Shown: positions 48,735 through 57,777 of the stretch, piece after piece
Layout of the letters: every line of letters begins with the position of its first letter
Numbering within the stretch: the first letter of the stretch is position 1
Assembly (NCBI RefSeq): GCF_007991335.1
Contig: NZ_BJYD01000012.1
Coordinates: 248,001-312,000 of the forward strand
Source: Halobacillus faecis
GTDB lineage: Bacteria; Bacillota; Bacilli; Bacillales; Halobacillaceae
DNA length: 64,000 nucleotides
Direction: 5' to 3'
Made by a program: the position numbers and the translations under genes
The notes under the pieces: model-generated
The model's input: only the letters and a program-made list of their open reading frames with translations
The model's database searches: none
Told to the model about the DNA's origin: nothing

Positions 48735-51726
48735 AGTGCTAGTCATTGGATCAGGGCCAATCATGATCGGCCAGGCCGCAGAATTTGATTACTCAGGTAC
48801 GCAGGGGTGTCTCGCTCTAAAAGAGGAAGGGTGTGAAGTCGTCCTCGTCAACAACAATCCTGCAACCATCATGACAGATCATGACGTGGCTGATGTAGTT
48901 TATTGTGAACCATTGACTGTGGAAAGCCTAACGAAAATTATTGATTTAGAAAGACCGGATGCGCTTCTTGCTGGCCTCGGGGGACAGACCGCTCTCAATC
49001 TAGCTGTTGAATTGGAAAGAGAAGGCGTTCTCAAGAAATATGATCTCGAGTTGTTAGGGACCAGTGTCCATTCCATTAAAAAAGGGGAGGACAGAGAATT
49101 GTTCCGCGGGTTGATGCATGAATTGTCCCAACCCGTTCCCGAGAGTGAAGTGATTACGACGATTGAGCAGGCGGAGGCATTTGCTAAAAAAGTGGGTTAC
49201 CCGATTATCAGTCGTCCTGCTTACACGCTTGGAGGACGTGGGGGTGGAATCGTTCACAGACCGGAAGAACTGGAAGAGTTGATTGCGACGGGGCTCAAAG
49301 CGAGTCCGATCCACCAGGTCATCGTCGAGAAGAGTATCGCAGGTTTCAAGGAAATTGAGTATGAAATCATGCGGGACCACAATGGGACGTGTATTTCCGT
49401 TTGTAATATGGAAAACTTCGACCCCGTGGGCGTTCATACGGGAGACTCCATTGTTGTCGCTCCCTCCCAGACACTGTCGGATAACGATTACCAAATGCTC
49501 CGAACAGCGGCGTTCAAGATTGTTTCTGAACTCGATGTGATCGGTGGTTGTAATGTTCAATTCGCGCTTGATACAGAAAGTCGTCAATACTATGTGATCG
49601 AGATTAATCCCCGAGTGAGTCGTTCATCAGCCCTGGCTTCGAAAGCCACGGGGTATCCGATTGCCAAAATGGCGACCAAGGTGGCTTTGGGCTATACACT
49701 TGACCAGCTCGAAAATCCACTTACCGGCTATACGTTCGCAAGCTTTGAGCCGGCGCTTGATTATGTTGTCGTTAAATTCCCGCGCTGGCCGTTCGATAAG
49801 TTTTCAGAAGCGGACCGTAAGCTTGGGACGAAGATGAGGGCGACAGGTGAAGTCATGGCCATCGACCGGACGTTGGAAGGGGCTTTTCAAAAAGCCGTCC
49901 AATCTCTGGATACGAACATTCCCGACATACAGAATCCATGGGATCACCTGGAGAAACCAACAGACTTGCGTTACTTCGCTATTCTCCACCTCCTAAGAAA
50001 AGGAGAAAGTTTGGAGACGATACACGAAAATACGAAGATTGATCGCTTCTTTCTACATGTACTGAAAAATCTTGTCGATTTAGAAAAGTGTCTGCAGCAG
50101 CAAACATTGGATGCAGCGCTTCTAAGAAAAGTGAAAGTCTGTGGTTTTTTGGATAAGGAGATTGCTCACCTTGCTAAGATATCTGAAAAAGAAGTGCAAA
50201 AGAGGAGAGAAGCTTTCGGGATTCTTCGTCAATTCAAGCTTGTCGATACATGTGCAGCAGAATTCGAAGCAGCTACAAACTATGTGTACAGCACATTTGC
50301 AGGTGTGAATGAAATTTCACCACTTCTCGGGAAGAAAAAAGCGTTGATTCTCGGATCCGGCCCGATCCGAATCGGTCAGGGAGTTGAATTTGATTATAGT
50401 GCTGTGAAAGCCATCCAAAGTCTGCAAAAACAAGGATGGACGACAATTATGGTGAACAACAATCCGGAAACCGTCAGTACGGATTATGAAACAGCGGATC
50501 GCCTATACTTTGAACCGATTCAAAAAGAAATCATAACGTCCATCGTTAATCACGAAGACATTGACCTTGTATTCACATCATTTGGCGGGCAGACAGCCAT
50601 CAATTTAGCAGCCGATCTAGAGGCGGAAGGGGTTCCGCTTGCTGGAGTTGAGACAGACGTTTTAGATGCGCTCGAGGACAGAGATAAATTCTATGCGGCT
50701 TTAAATGATTTGAACATCCCATATGTTTCAGGAACCACTTGTCATACAAAAAATGAAGCTTTAAAAGCAGCAGAGCATTACTCATTTCCGATTCTTTGCC
50801 GTCCGTCCTATGTCATCGGCGGTCAGGGGATGGTCATTGTCAAAGATATGAATGAGTTGAGACAGTCACTCCAAGAAGCGGATGATCGCCACTACCCGAT
50901 TGTTCTAGACACCTTTATGCAAGGAAAAGAAGTAGAGGTGGACCTCGTGGCGGACGGTGAAAATATCTATCTTCCTGAGGTCATTGAACATTTAGAACCG
51001 GGAGGCGTGCATTCCGGAGACAGTATGGCCCTTTTTCCATCCACGCTTGGTGATGAAGTCAAGAAGACCATTGAATCCTACAGCCATAAAATCGTACGCC
51101 ATTTTAATTACAAAGGAATCATGAACATCCAGTTTTTACTGAGTGGAGAAAACGTGTATGTGTTGGAAGTGAACCCGAGAGCGAGTCGAACGGTACCGAT
51201 TGTGAGCAAGGTGGCAGACGTTCCCCTTGTTGATTTAGCCGTCCGCGTACTGACATCCGGTGAAGTCGATGTGACCTCCATCCCAACACCTGTGTTTGAG
51301 CAAACCGCCGTGAAATATCCTGTATTCTCCTCCTATGCATTGACGGAAGTGGATCATAAGCTTGGTCCGAATATGAAATCAACGGGTGAGGGGATGTGCC
51401 TTGGAAAGACCACAGAAGAAGCCTTACGAAAAGTGTTCTCCCATTTACCGAATGCGCTAGAAGTAAGAGATTCCTGCTTTGTTGAAGGGGATTCCACTTT
51501 TTCACTCAAGGACTTTGACGAGTGGCTCAAGGTTGAGGAAGCATCCATTTATCTCAATGATGGATCAAGTTCACAGGATAGCGAACGCAGAATTCAGGCG
51601 GTGAAAAATGGAATGACAGTGTTTAGTGAAAAAGCGACGTTCAATGCTTATATCCAATCGTTGACTTGTAAAGATTTCGTCCCCGCCCCTCTGCCGGGTA
51701 ATAAACGTGAAGGAGTGCGATCGTAA
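48724..51726 (+). CDS. carB: Carbamoyl-phosphate synthase large chain (arginine-specific)
   Basis: This 1000-residue synthetase has two ATP-grasp halves, each opening with the characteristic GSGPIMIGQAAEFDYSGTQ and GSGPIRIGQGVEFDYS motifs (about residues 9 and 543). VNNNPATIMTD and VNNNPETVSTD follow, and RPAYTLGGRGGG and RPSYVIGGQGM mark the ATP loops. It is shorter than pyrimidine-type CarB (about 1070) because the C-terminal allosteric MGS-like domain is reduced to roughly 90 residues or fewer, as in other arginine-specific Bacillus enzymes. It overlaps carA and is followed at once by argF. Confidence 0.95.
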   Translation: MSHKVLVIGSGPIMIGQAAEFDYSGTQGCLALKEEGCEVVLVNNNPATIMTDHDVADVVYCEPLTVESLTKIIDLERPDALLAGLGGQTALNLAVELEREGVLKKYDLELLGTSVHSIKKGEDRELFRGLMHELSQPVPESEVITTIEQAEAFAKKVGYPIISRPAYTLGGRGGGIVHRPEELEELIATGLKASPIHQVIVEKSIAGFKEIEYEIMRDHNGTCISVCNMENFDPVGVHTGDSIVVAPSQTLSDNDYQMLRTAAFKIVSELDVIGGCNVQFALDTESRQYYVIEINPRVSRSSALASKATGYPIAKMATKVALGYTLDQLENPLTGYTFASFEPALDYVVVKFPRWPFDKFSEADRKLGTKMRATGEVMAIDRTLEGAFQKAVQSLDTNIPDIQNPWDHLEKPTDLRYFAILHLLRKGESLETIHENTKIDRFFLHVLKNLVDLEKCLQQQTLDAALLRKVKVCGFLDKEIAHLAKISEKEVQKRREAFGILRQFKLVDTCAAEFEAATNYVYSTFAGVNEISPLLGKKKALILGSGPIRIGQGVEFDYSAVKAIQSLQKQGWTTIMVNNNPETVSTDYETADRLYFEPIQKEIITSIVNHEDIDLVFTSFGGQTAINLAADLEAEGVPLAGVETDVLDALEDRDKFYAALNDLNIPYVSGTTCHTKNEALKAAEHYSFPILCRPSYVIGGQGMVIVKDMNELRQSLQEADDRHYPIVLDTFMQGKEVEVDLVADGENIYLPEVIEHLEPGGVHSGDSMALFPSTLGDEVKKTIESYSHKIVRHFNYKGIMNIQFLLSGENVYVLEVNPRASRTVPIVSKVADVPLVDLAVRVLTSGEVDVTSIPTPVFEQTAVKYPVFSSYALTEVDHKLGPNMKSTGEGMCLGKTTEEALRKVFSHLPNALEVRDSCFVEGDSTFSLKDFDEWLKVEEASIYLNDGSSSQDSERRIQAVKNGMTVFSEKATFNAYIQSLTCKDFVPAPLPGNKREGVRS

Positions 51727-52682
51727 TGAATTTAATGGAACAAATGTATTCAACAGATGGTTCAATGCACGGGAAAGACGTTCTGACTTGGCTTGATTAT
51801 AATCAAGCTGAGGTATCCCAATTGTTAGCGCAGGCTCAACACTTAAAAGAAAACCCCTATTCCCAATCACTGAAAGGGAAAAACCTAGCGATGATTTTTG
51901 AAAAATCTTCAACGCGGACACGTGTTTCCTTTGAAGTTGGCATGGTTCAAATGGGCGGTCATGCCCTTTATTTAAACACGAGAGACATCCAGGTCGGCCG
52001 CGGTGAAACCATTGCGGATACGGCTCGTGTGCTCTCTGGATACGTTGATGCCATCATGTTCAGAACGAACTCGCACGGAAGATTAAAAGAGCTTGCTGAA
52101 CACGCCTCTGTACCGGTTATTAATGGCTTATGCGATATCTATCACCCGTGTCAGGCTTTAGCTGATATCTTCACCATTTTAGAACTGAAAGGTCGCCTAT
52201 GCGGAGTGAAGGTTGTTTACATCGGTGACGGTAACAATGTCGCTCATTCACTGATGATATTAGCGGCTATGATGGGGATGGAAATGGTCGTGTCTGCCCC
52301 TGACGGATACCAGCCTGACCCTTTGATTACTGAGAAATCTCAAGCGCTTGCCAAGCGATATGGCGGATCCGTTGTACTGGAACAGAATCCAGAAAAGGCC
52401 GTGAAGGATGCGGATGTTATTTACACAGATGTTTGGACAAGTATGGGGCAGGAAGAGGAGAGTGAAAAACGTCTGTTGGATTTCAAAGACTACCAAGTAA
52501 ATGAAGCGTTAATAAACAAAGCTAAATCGAATGTCTCTTTTTTGCATTGTCTTCCTGCCCATCGAGGAGAAGAAGTAACAGCAAGCGTCATTGACGGGAG
52601 TCATTCGGCGGTCTTTCAGCAGGCTGAAAATCGGATGCATGTCCAAAAGGCCATATTACAAGCGGTCGTCGGATGGAAGTGA
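51726..52682 (+). CDS. argF: Ornithine carbamoyltransferase
   Basis: This 318-residue enzyme makes citrulline from ornithine and carbamoyl phosphate. The carbamoyl-phosphate loop is EKSSTRTRVSFE (about residue 59), HPCQALADIFT lies near residue 138, and the ornithine loop is HCLPAHRGEEVT near residue 274. The ATG shares a base with the carB stop, with GGAG 8 nt upstream. It ends the operon; no strong terminator is seen in the next 190 bp. argG/argH are not in the window. Confidence 0.95.
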   Translation: MNLMEQMYSTDGSMHGKDVLTWLDYNQAEVSQLLAQAQHLKENPYSQSLKGKNLAMIFEKSSTRTRVSFEVGMVQMGGHALYLNTRDIQVGRGETIADTARVLSGYVDAIMFRTNSHGRLKELAEHASVPVINGLCDIYHPCQALADIFTILELKGRLCGVKVVYIGDGNNVAHSLMILAAMMGMEMVVSAPDGYQPDPLITEKSQALAKRYGGSVVLEQNPEKAVKDADVIYTDVWTSMGQEEESEKRLLDFKDYQVNEALINKAKSNVSFLHCLPAHRGEEVTASVIDGSHSAVFQQAENRMHVQKAILQAVVGWK

Positions 52683-52870
52683 ATTTATGAGCATAATTCA
52701 GACCGAACCAACAATAGGATATAGGAATAGGACCTCATAAAATAAAATCATGTAAAAAGAAGGTCGAAAGGCTACGAATTTCATCGAACGCACAAATTTT
52801 ACAAGGAAATCTAGGATCGATGTGGAAGTAGTTAGGGAGAATATTCAAAACCAAAAGGAGTGGCCATGCA

Positions 52871-53356
52871 ATGAGTAAGCAATTGACAACCGCTGTGGAA
52901 CCCCAGGTTGTTCGTAGGTCCAATATCAAGGTCGTGGGTGTCTCTTGTCAAACCATGATGGATGAACGGGAATATAAAATTCCGCGATTGATGGAGCAGT
53001 TCCATACGACCAATTTGCCGAAAGTAAGAAACAGGGTCAACGCGCCACGTTCCATCGGAATGTTCGTCGATCCGCCAAATTGGAATGAGATGACCGATGC
53101 CTTTTATTGGATTGCTGCTGTAGAGGTCGATAGCTTCGAGAAAATTCCGCCAAACATGATTACAAAGACCATCCCTGCTCATACGTATGCCATGCTTGAA
53201 TATGACCCTTCGGTTCATGACTTCAATCCTTACGCTTATTTGCATAAGTGGATCGAGGATGAAGGCTATCAACAGGTGGAAGGATTCGGATTCGAGGAAT
53301 ACAAACCTTATACAGGTGCTGAAACGAGTTATCGCTTATTTTTACCAATTAAATAG
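52871..53356 (+). CDS. GyrI-like/AraC effector-binding domain protein
   Basis: This 161-residue protein is a stand-alone effector-binding fold (the GyrI-like or integron-cassette Bac_rhamnosid-like effector group). It shows VVGVSCQTMMDE, the central IGMFVDPPNW and FYWIAAVEVDSF strands and the ending SYRLFLPIK. No DNA-binding domain is attached. Such proteins bind small hydrophobic molecules or, rarely, hydrolyse them. AAAGGAG lies 10 nt before the ATG. It is separated from argF by 188 bp that holds nothing recognisable. Confidence 0.7.
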   Translation: MSKQLTTAVEPQVVRRSNIKVVGVSCQTMMDEREYKIPRLMEQFHTTNLPKVRNRVNAPRSIGMFVDPPNWNEMTDAFYWIAAVEVDSFEKIPPNMITKTIPAHTYAMLEYDPSVHDFNPYAYLHKWIEDEGYQQVEGFGFEEYKPYTGAETSYRLFLPIK

Positions 53357-53362
53357 TACAAA

Positions 53363-53405
53363 GGGAAGCAAGGATGCACGTTGTAGTGTCTCCTTGCTTT
53401 TCCGT
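53363..53405 (+). terminator. Probable terminator after the effector-binding gene
   Basis: GGAAGCAAGGA and TCCTTGCTTTTCC pair around a 16-nt loop with a T-rich region after it. Confidence 0.65.
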
Positions 53406-53495
53406 GTCTTTTTTTAATGTTCTTCTTTTAGTGCCAGGCACCGACGAATTGGCTGCGTGTACTGGACTTTCTGTTCATAACTTCACATTCATCAA

Positions 53496-53666
53496 TCACT
53501 TTTGATCCCATTTACTTTCCAATCGATTCAGTTGATTAGAAATCAAGATTAAAAGAGCGATCACAGGTATGGCAAAAGCCCCTATTCCTACTAAAGGGAA
53601 TAGACCCCAACCGAACATTGAACTGAGAAACACCGTAGACCAAAGGTAAATAGAATAGTCTTTCAT
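53496..53666 (-). CDS. Small two-helix membrane protein, 56 residues
   Basis: An intact frame on the minus strand begins at ATG 53664-53666, 8 nt after GGAGGG, and ends with TGA. It encodes two hydrophobic helices: LWSTVFLSSMFGWGLFPL (residues 8-25) and GAFAIPVIALLILISNQL (29-46). A charged tail follows (RLESKWDQK). It lies between the effector-binding gene and the antiporter gene, in the same direction as the latter. No family is recognised; small membrane proteins of this size are common in Bacillus. Confidence 0.65.
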   Translation of the reverse strand: MKDYSIYLWSTVFLSSMFGWGLFPLVGIGAFAIPVIALLILISNQLNRLESKWDQK

Positions 53667-53830
53667 TTTGGAACCCTCCGACCATACCGTATCATAGTGG
53701 ACTGTCTGGAAGAAGGGTGCTTCAATTCAAAAAACATCCTCTGGCTGAACAGTCTTACTCAAGCTGGAAGCTGTGCTTATTTTTTTCGGATTGTGCAACG
53801 GACATATGAGAAGGGTTCTTTCATTTTTAA

Positions 53831-55246
53831 TTATAAAAAGAAAGACAAACCAAAATAGAGGACAGAAGCGAATCCGGCCGCAATGAGAGCCGGTTTCAGC
53901 TTGAATTTTGCATACTTAATCGGATTCAAATTCAAAATTCCAGCTGTCGTATTCGTATCATCACTTAAAGGAGATGCGAAAGCCCCGAATGTTCCACTGG
54001 CAAAAACAGCTCCGATGACAATGGGCAGTGAACTTCCGGCTACAGTGGCGATCGATATACCAACAGGCATGAGAATTCCCCAGGTGCCCCAGGAAGACCC
54101 GATGAAATATGAAAGCCCGCAGCCGACTACAAATAGGATAACGGCTACAAATCCTGCGGGAATCCAATCGAAAGACTTAGAAATGGTATCTGCAAATTTT
54201 AATGCTTCGGATCCGCTGCTCAACCCCCACACCATGGCAAGAAGAACGATGACGCTCATCATTTCATTTCCTCCATCGACGAGGGTATTCATCATTTTCC
54301 TTAGCTCCTCGTTACGAAATTTTAAATAAACGACAAATCCAATTAAGGTAAGGACAACGGCTAGCACCATAGCATCAAGAACATTGGCATTGATCAGAGC
54401 ATCAAACCCTGATTTTCCATCTCTGATTCCGACCATATACATAAGAAAGAACGTCAGGACGATGACGCTGATCAACGGAACAATTAAATGCCATGGTTGA
54501 GCAGGGAGGTTTTTCGTAACCGCTGGGTGGCAGTCTTCCCACTGATCATCATCTTCCTTTTTTTCCTGATCCATGTTTTCTGCATCGGTTGCAGGCTTCT
54601 TATTTTTATGGAAAAAACTCATGTAGAAACCGACAGCCAGCATGGAAAAGGCGAAGAAATTAAACGGAATGCTGCTGATATATAAGGAATAAGCGTCTCC
54701 TTCGGTGTTCGCTTGCTGCAAAGACAGTTCAATAACCGAAGTCATGTATCCTACAAATGCCGTGGCAATTGGAATTAAGACAACGAGAGGAGAGGCTGTC
54801 GTTTCAATGACAAATCCAAGCTCCTGTTTTGTCATTGGAATATTCCTTCTCAAGGCTTTCATCACAGGTCCGATGGTAACGATCCGAAAGCTTGGGGCAC
54901 TGAAAGTCCCTAATGAAGACAACCAGGTGAGGATGAACGCTCCTTTTTTATGATCAATCCGTTCTGTTGCTTCTTTGACGAATCCTTTGATGCCTCCGGA
55001 CATTTTCACAAGTCCAATGAGAGCGGAGAAGGCATATAGAAAAAGGATGATCTTCAAGTTGGCTTCATCTCTCAATCCTTCAATGATGAACCCTAAGGCT
55101 GTCATCATTCCGCCCAGCCAGTGCGGGTCGATAATGTAACCAGCCACGACAACAGCGAATAATAGACTAGGAATAACTTGTTTGGTCCATATAGCTGCAA
55201 TAATGACCACGATGAAAGGAACGACGGAGATCCAACCCATATACAT
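53831..55246 (-). CDS. NhaC-family Na+/H+ antiporter
   Basis: This 471-residue membrane protein has about 11-12 helices. It belongs to the NhaC/ion-transporter superfamily exchanging Na+ for H+ or organic ions (some relatives exchange malate/lactate or other carboxylates). Visible hallmarks are FSAPSFRIVTIGPVM, the SSWGTWGILMPVGISIA segment and FGAFASPLSDDTNTTAGI, with a cytosolic acidic loop (DQEKKEDDDQWED) near residue 225. Two in-frame ATGs lie at the start (55246, 55240); either fits GAGG. A role in sodium or pH homeostasis fits a halotolerant host. Confidence 0.87.
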   Translation of the reverse strand: MYMGWISVVPFIVVIIAAIWTKQVIPSLLFAVVVAGYIIDPHWLGGMMTALGFIIEGLRDEANLKIILFLYAFSALIGLVKMSGGIKGFVKEATERIDHKKGAFILTWLSSLGTFSAPSFRIVTIGPVMKALRRNIPMTKQELGFVIETTASPLVVLIPIATAFVGYMTSVIELSLQQANTEGDAYSLYISSIPFNFFAFSMLAVGFYMSFFHKNKKPATDAENMDQEKKEDDDQWEDCHPAVTKNLPAQPWHLIVPLISVIVLTFFLMYMVGIRDGKSGFDALINANVLDAMVLAVVLTLIGFVVYLKFRNEELRKMMNTLVDGGNEMMSVIVLLAMVWGLSSGSEALKFADTISKSFDWIPAGFVAVILFVVGCGLSYFIGSSWGTWGILMPVGISIATVAGSSLPIVIGAVFASGTFGAFASPLSDDTNTTAGILNLNPIKYAKFKLKPALIAAGFASVLYFGLSFFL

Positions 55247-55377
55247 ATACCTCGCTTTTCTTGAGTGCTTCCTTTAGCTTGTGTGTGTTTTGCCAGGATA
55301 TTCTTGTCACGTAAAAAAGGAGTCGGAGCGTGGAAGGCGAATATAGGGGATAGAGCTTTTTACAGAGGAGGATGCTT

Positions 55378-55818
55378 ATGGCTTTTATGAATCAGTCCAT
55401 CACCATCAAAAAGCCGGTAGAAGAAGTTTTTGAGATGGCTACGGATTTCAGCAACAGCCCTGAAATTATGGATACAGTCATTGATGTACAACTCTTGAGT
55501 GAAGGTCCTGTCAAAGAAGGGTACAGGTTCCAGGAAACTCGTGAAATCAGAGGCAGAAAAGCACGATCAATCATTGAGGTCACCGACTTTGATCCCAATC
55601 GCAAATACTCTGTCCGCAGTCATCAGCATGGATTGGATTTACGGTATCATTATGAGTTCGTACAAACTTCAGAAGGAACAAGGGTAGACTTCCAAGGGGA
55701 GCTTTACACGGAAGGCTTACGAAACAAATTGATGAAACCGCTCATCAAGCAGATCATCAAAAAAGAAGACCAAGACCACCTTCAGCATTTGAAGAAGTTT
55801 ATCGAATCTTCTTCTTAA
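55378..55818 (+). CDS. SRPBCC-family (START-like) protein
   Basis: This 146-residue protein has the helix-grip fold of the SRPBCC superfamily: the N-terminal NQSITIKKPVEEVFEMATDFSN, central strands GYRFQETREIRGRK and YHYEFVQTSEGTRVDFQGE, and the terminal long helix. These proteins bind hydrophobic ligands or help in polyketide/coenzyme metabolism; no ligand can be named. The ATG at 55378 is 6 nt after GAGGAGG; the ATG at 55372 overlaps that site. A terminator and a repeat element follow. Confidence 0.8.
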   Translation: MAFMNQSITIKKPVEEVFEMATDFSNSPEIMDTVIDVQLLSEGPVKEGYRFQETREIRGRKARSIIEVTDFDPNRKYSVRSHQHGLDLRYHYEFVQTSEGTRVDFQGELYTEGLRNKLMKPLIKQIIKKEDQDHLQHLKKFIESSS

Positions 55819-55856
55819 TGGTGGTATAATAAGAATAAGCTATGGATCATGTATGA

Positions 55857-55900
55857 AAGGCCTCTCCATTATCCAATATGGAAAGAGGTCTATTTTTTAT
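55857..55900 (+). terminator. Terminator after the SRPBCC gene
   Basis: GGCCTCT-c-CAT pairs with ATGG-AAAGAGGTC around the loop and is followed by TATTTTTTAT. Confidence 0.7.
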
Positions 55901-55923
55901 ATAAAAAACTCCCTCTTCAACTA

Positions 55924-56150
55924 AATGGCAGGATTGTGGAAGACTCGATCACAAGAAGTTTCGGGGTTCGTTGCTTTGTTGAGCGTTAGGGGTGGCTGGG
56001 AAGCAACTCACTTTCCTGTGGGGGAGAGCCGAGCTTCCTCGGGCTACCGCCTTGCGGGATCTCGCCTATCTCCTTTCTCCCACGGGAGTCTCGCAGCTTC
56101 CCAGCCACCCCATTCCAAGAAGGTGAGAAACGAACCCCTCTACTGTGGAA
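55924..56150. repeat. Dispersed palindromic repeat, copy B (MITE-like)
   Basis: It begins ATGGCAGGATTGTGGAAGACTC and shares GGTTCGTTGCT-TGTTGAGCGT and ACTCACTTTCCTGTGGGG with copy A at 26.9 kb, in the same orientation. The core is a large imperfect palindrome (GGGGTGGCTGGGAAGC pairing with GCTTCCCAGCCACCCC). Its left 15 bp GATTGTGGAAGACTC (55932-55946) recur inverted at 56455-56469 at the end of copy C. Confidence 0.8.
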
Positions 56151-56299
56151 GGGTGCCTTTCACTATCCTGGTGTTATAAGCGTAAAGCGCTCTATAGCAA
56201 GATTTTTCACATTCAAAGTAGCGACCTTCGGAGTTCATTCTCCTCCAATTACCAAGTGGATAAAAGCCGATTATTCCGAAAATGGTTTCGAAATATTGA

Positions 56300-56469
56300 T
56301 ATGGCAAAGGGGCGGAGGGGAATGGCGAGACTCCTGCGGGAAAAAAGTGTATGGTGAGACCCCACAGGACGCAGTCCGAGGAGGCTCACCGCACTCCCGC
56401 GGAAAGCGAGCTATTCCCCGCAGCCCCCACCCACTCAACCAAAGTCTCGAAACTGAGTCTTCCACAATC
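56300..56469. repeat. Dispersed palindromic repeat, copy C (inverted relative to copy D)
   Basis: The sequence from GGCGGAGGGGAATGGCGAG to AAAGTCTCGAAACTGAGTC is the near-identical reverse complement of copy D at 62.4 kb (about 90 percent by eye over 150 bp). It sits directly upstream of the helicase gene. The right end GAGTCTTCCACAATC is inverted against copy B. The 733-bp gap 55819-56551 holds only the terminator and copies B and C. Confidence 0.85.
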
Positions 56470-56551
56470 GGGAGCTTTAATTGAAGGGCGGGGTGGGTAA
56501 TAGAAGGGTATAGTAGGAATTCTAAAGATATATGGAAAGGAAAGATTATAG

Positions 56552-57697
56552 ATGACAGAGATCAATCAATCGTGGTTTGAGGAATTATCCCCATCTACGA
56601 AAGAGGCATGGCAGGTTTCAGGATATGAGAGCTTGACGAAAGTTCAGGAAGAGACCATTCCTTTCATTTTACAAGGAACAGATGTAGTAGCTGAAGCTCC
56701 TACAGGCAGTGGAAAAACTCTGGCTTATTTACTCCCTCTCATTGAAAAAGTAGACCCCGAGCAGAAGCATACACAAGTGTTGGTTATGGCTTCTTCTCAT
56801 GAATTAGTTATGCAGATTCATCAGGAAGTCCAGACTTGGACAAAGGGAAGCGGCATCACCAGCATGACGATGATTGGTGGAGCGAATATCAAGAGACAGA
56901 TGGACAAGCTGAAGAAAAAGCCCCACATCGTGGTTGGCACACCAGGTCGTGTGTATGAATTGATACAAAAGAAAAAATTGAAGGCGCATGAAATCAAAGC
57001 CGTCATTATGGACGAAGCAGATCAACTACTTGTTCCAGAACACATCCATACCGTTGAAGATGTGTTGAAAAGTACGATGCGTGATACGCAGACGTTGTTG
57101 TTTTCCGCGACCTTGCCTGACGAGGTCATTGAAATAGCTCAAACTTTCATGGATGAAGAAGCAGAAGTGATCCGGGTCACAGAAGAACTGAAAAAACCGG
57201 ATGTGACTCATACCTATATTGTTTGTGAAGACAGAGAAAAAATCGAGACATTAAGAAAACTGGCGCGTATGGAAGCATTTAAAGGTCTTGCTTTTATGCA
57301 GGATATTGCCAAGCTTAACGTCATGGCCGAGAAACTTACGTACAAACACCTGGATATTGGCTTGTTGCACAGTGATGCCAAAAAAGAACAACGGGCGAAG
57401 GCGATTAAGGAATTCCGAAAAGGGGAATATCCATTACTACTTGCAACAGATGTGGCTGCAAGAGGGCTGGATATTATAGAAATCAACCATATCATTAACC
57501 TTGATGTTCCTAAAGATATGACATCCTATATCCACCGTGCAGGTCGGACCGGGAGAATTGGTTCTCAAGAAGGAACGGTGGTTTCCCTGGTAAACCCTGT
57601 AGAAGAGAAACGTTTGAAGAAGTTTGCGCGTGATTTGGAGCTGTCCCTCCACAAAGCAGAGATTTATAAAGGGAAATTAAGGTTCTCCCAACGTTAA
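56552..57697 (+). CDS. DEAD-box RNA helicase (YfmL-like)
   Basis: This 381-residue minimal DEAD-box helicase lacks a long C-terminal extension. Motifs are the Q-motif region (YESLTKVQEETIPFILQG), I APTGSGKT (residues 50-57), GG, Ib TPGR, II DEAD (IMDEADQLL), III SAT (LFSATLP), IV/V ATDVAARGLDI and VI HRAGRTGR. Size and layout match B. subtilis YfmL, involved in ribosome assembly and cold growth. Motif Ia is SSHELVMQ rather than PTRELAxQ, an unusual change. A plausible AAAGGAAAG precedes the ATG. A MITE-like repeat lies just upstream. Confidence 0.92.
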   Translation: MTEINQSWFEELSPSTKEAWQVSGYESLTKVQEETIPFILQGTDVVAEAPTGSGKTLAYLLPLIEKVDPEQKHTQVLVMASSHELVMQIHQEVQTWTKGSGITSMTMIGGANIKRQMDKLKKKPHIVVGTPGRVYELIQKKKLKAHEIKAVIMDEADQLLVPEHIHTVEDVLKSTMRDTQTLLFSATLPDEVIEIAQTFMDEEAEVIRVTEELKKPDVTHTYIVCEDREKIETLRKLARMEAFKGLAFMQDIAKLNVMAEKLTYKHLDIGLLHSDAKKEQRAKAIKEFRKGEYPLLLATDVAARGLDIIEINHIINLDVPKDMTSYIHRAGRTGRIGSQEGTVVSLVNPVEEKRLKKFARDLELSLHKAEIYKGKLRFSQR

Positions 57698-57777
57698 ATA
57701 TTGCCGTTTGCCTTCGTAGCGATGCCATGGAATACTGGAAGAGAGTACTTCTAGCGTGAAGTAAGGAGAGAATCCAT

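Noticed and set aside
55925-56484. ORFs of 62-84 residues in the gap before the helicase gene
   Set aside because: They lie wholly in the MITE-like repeats and change frame between copies.
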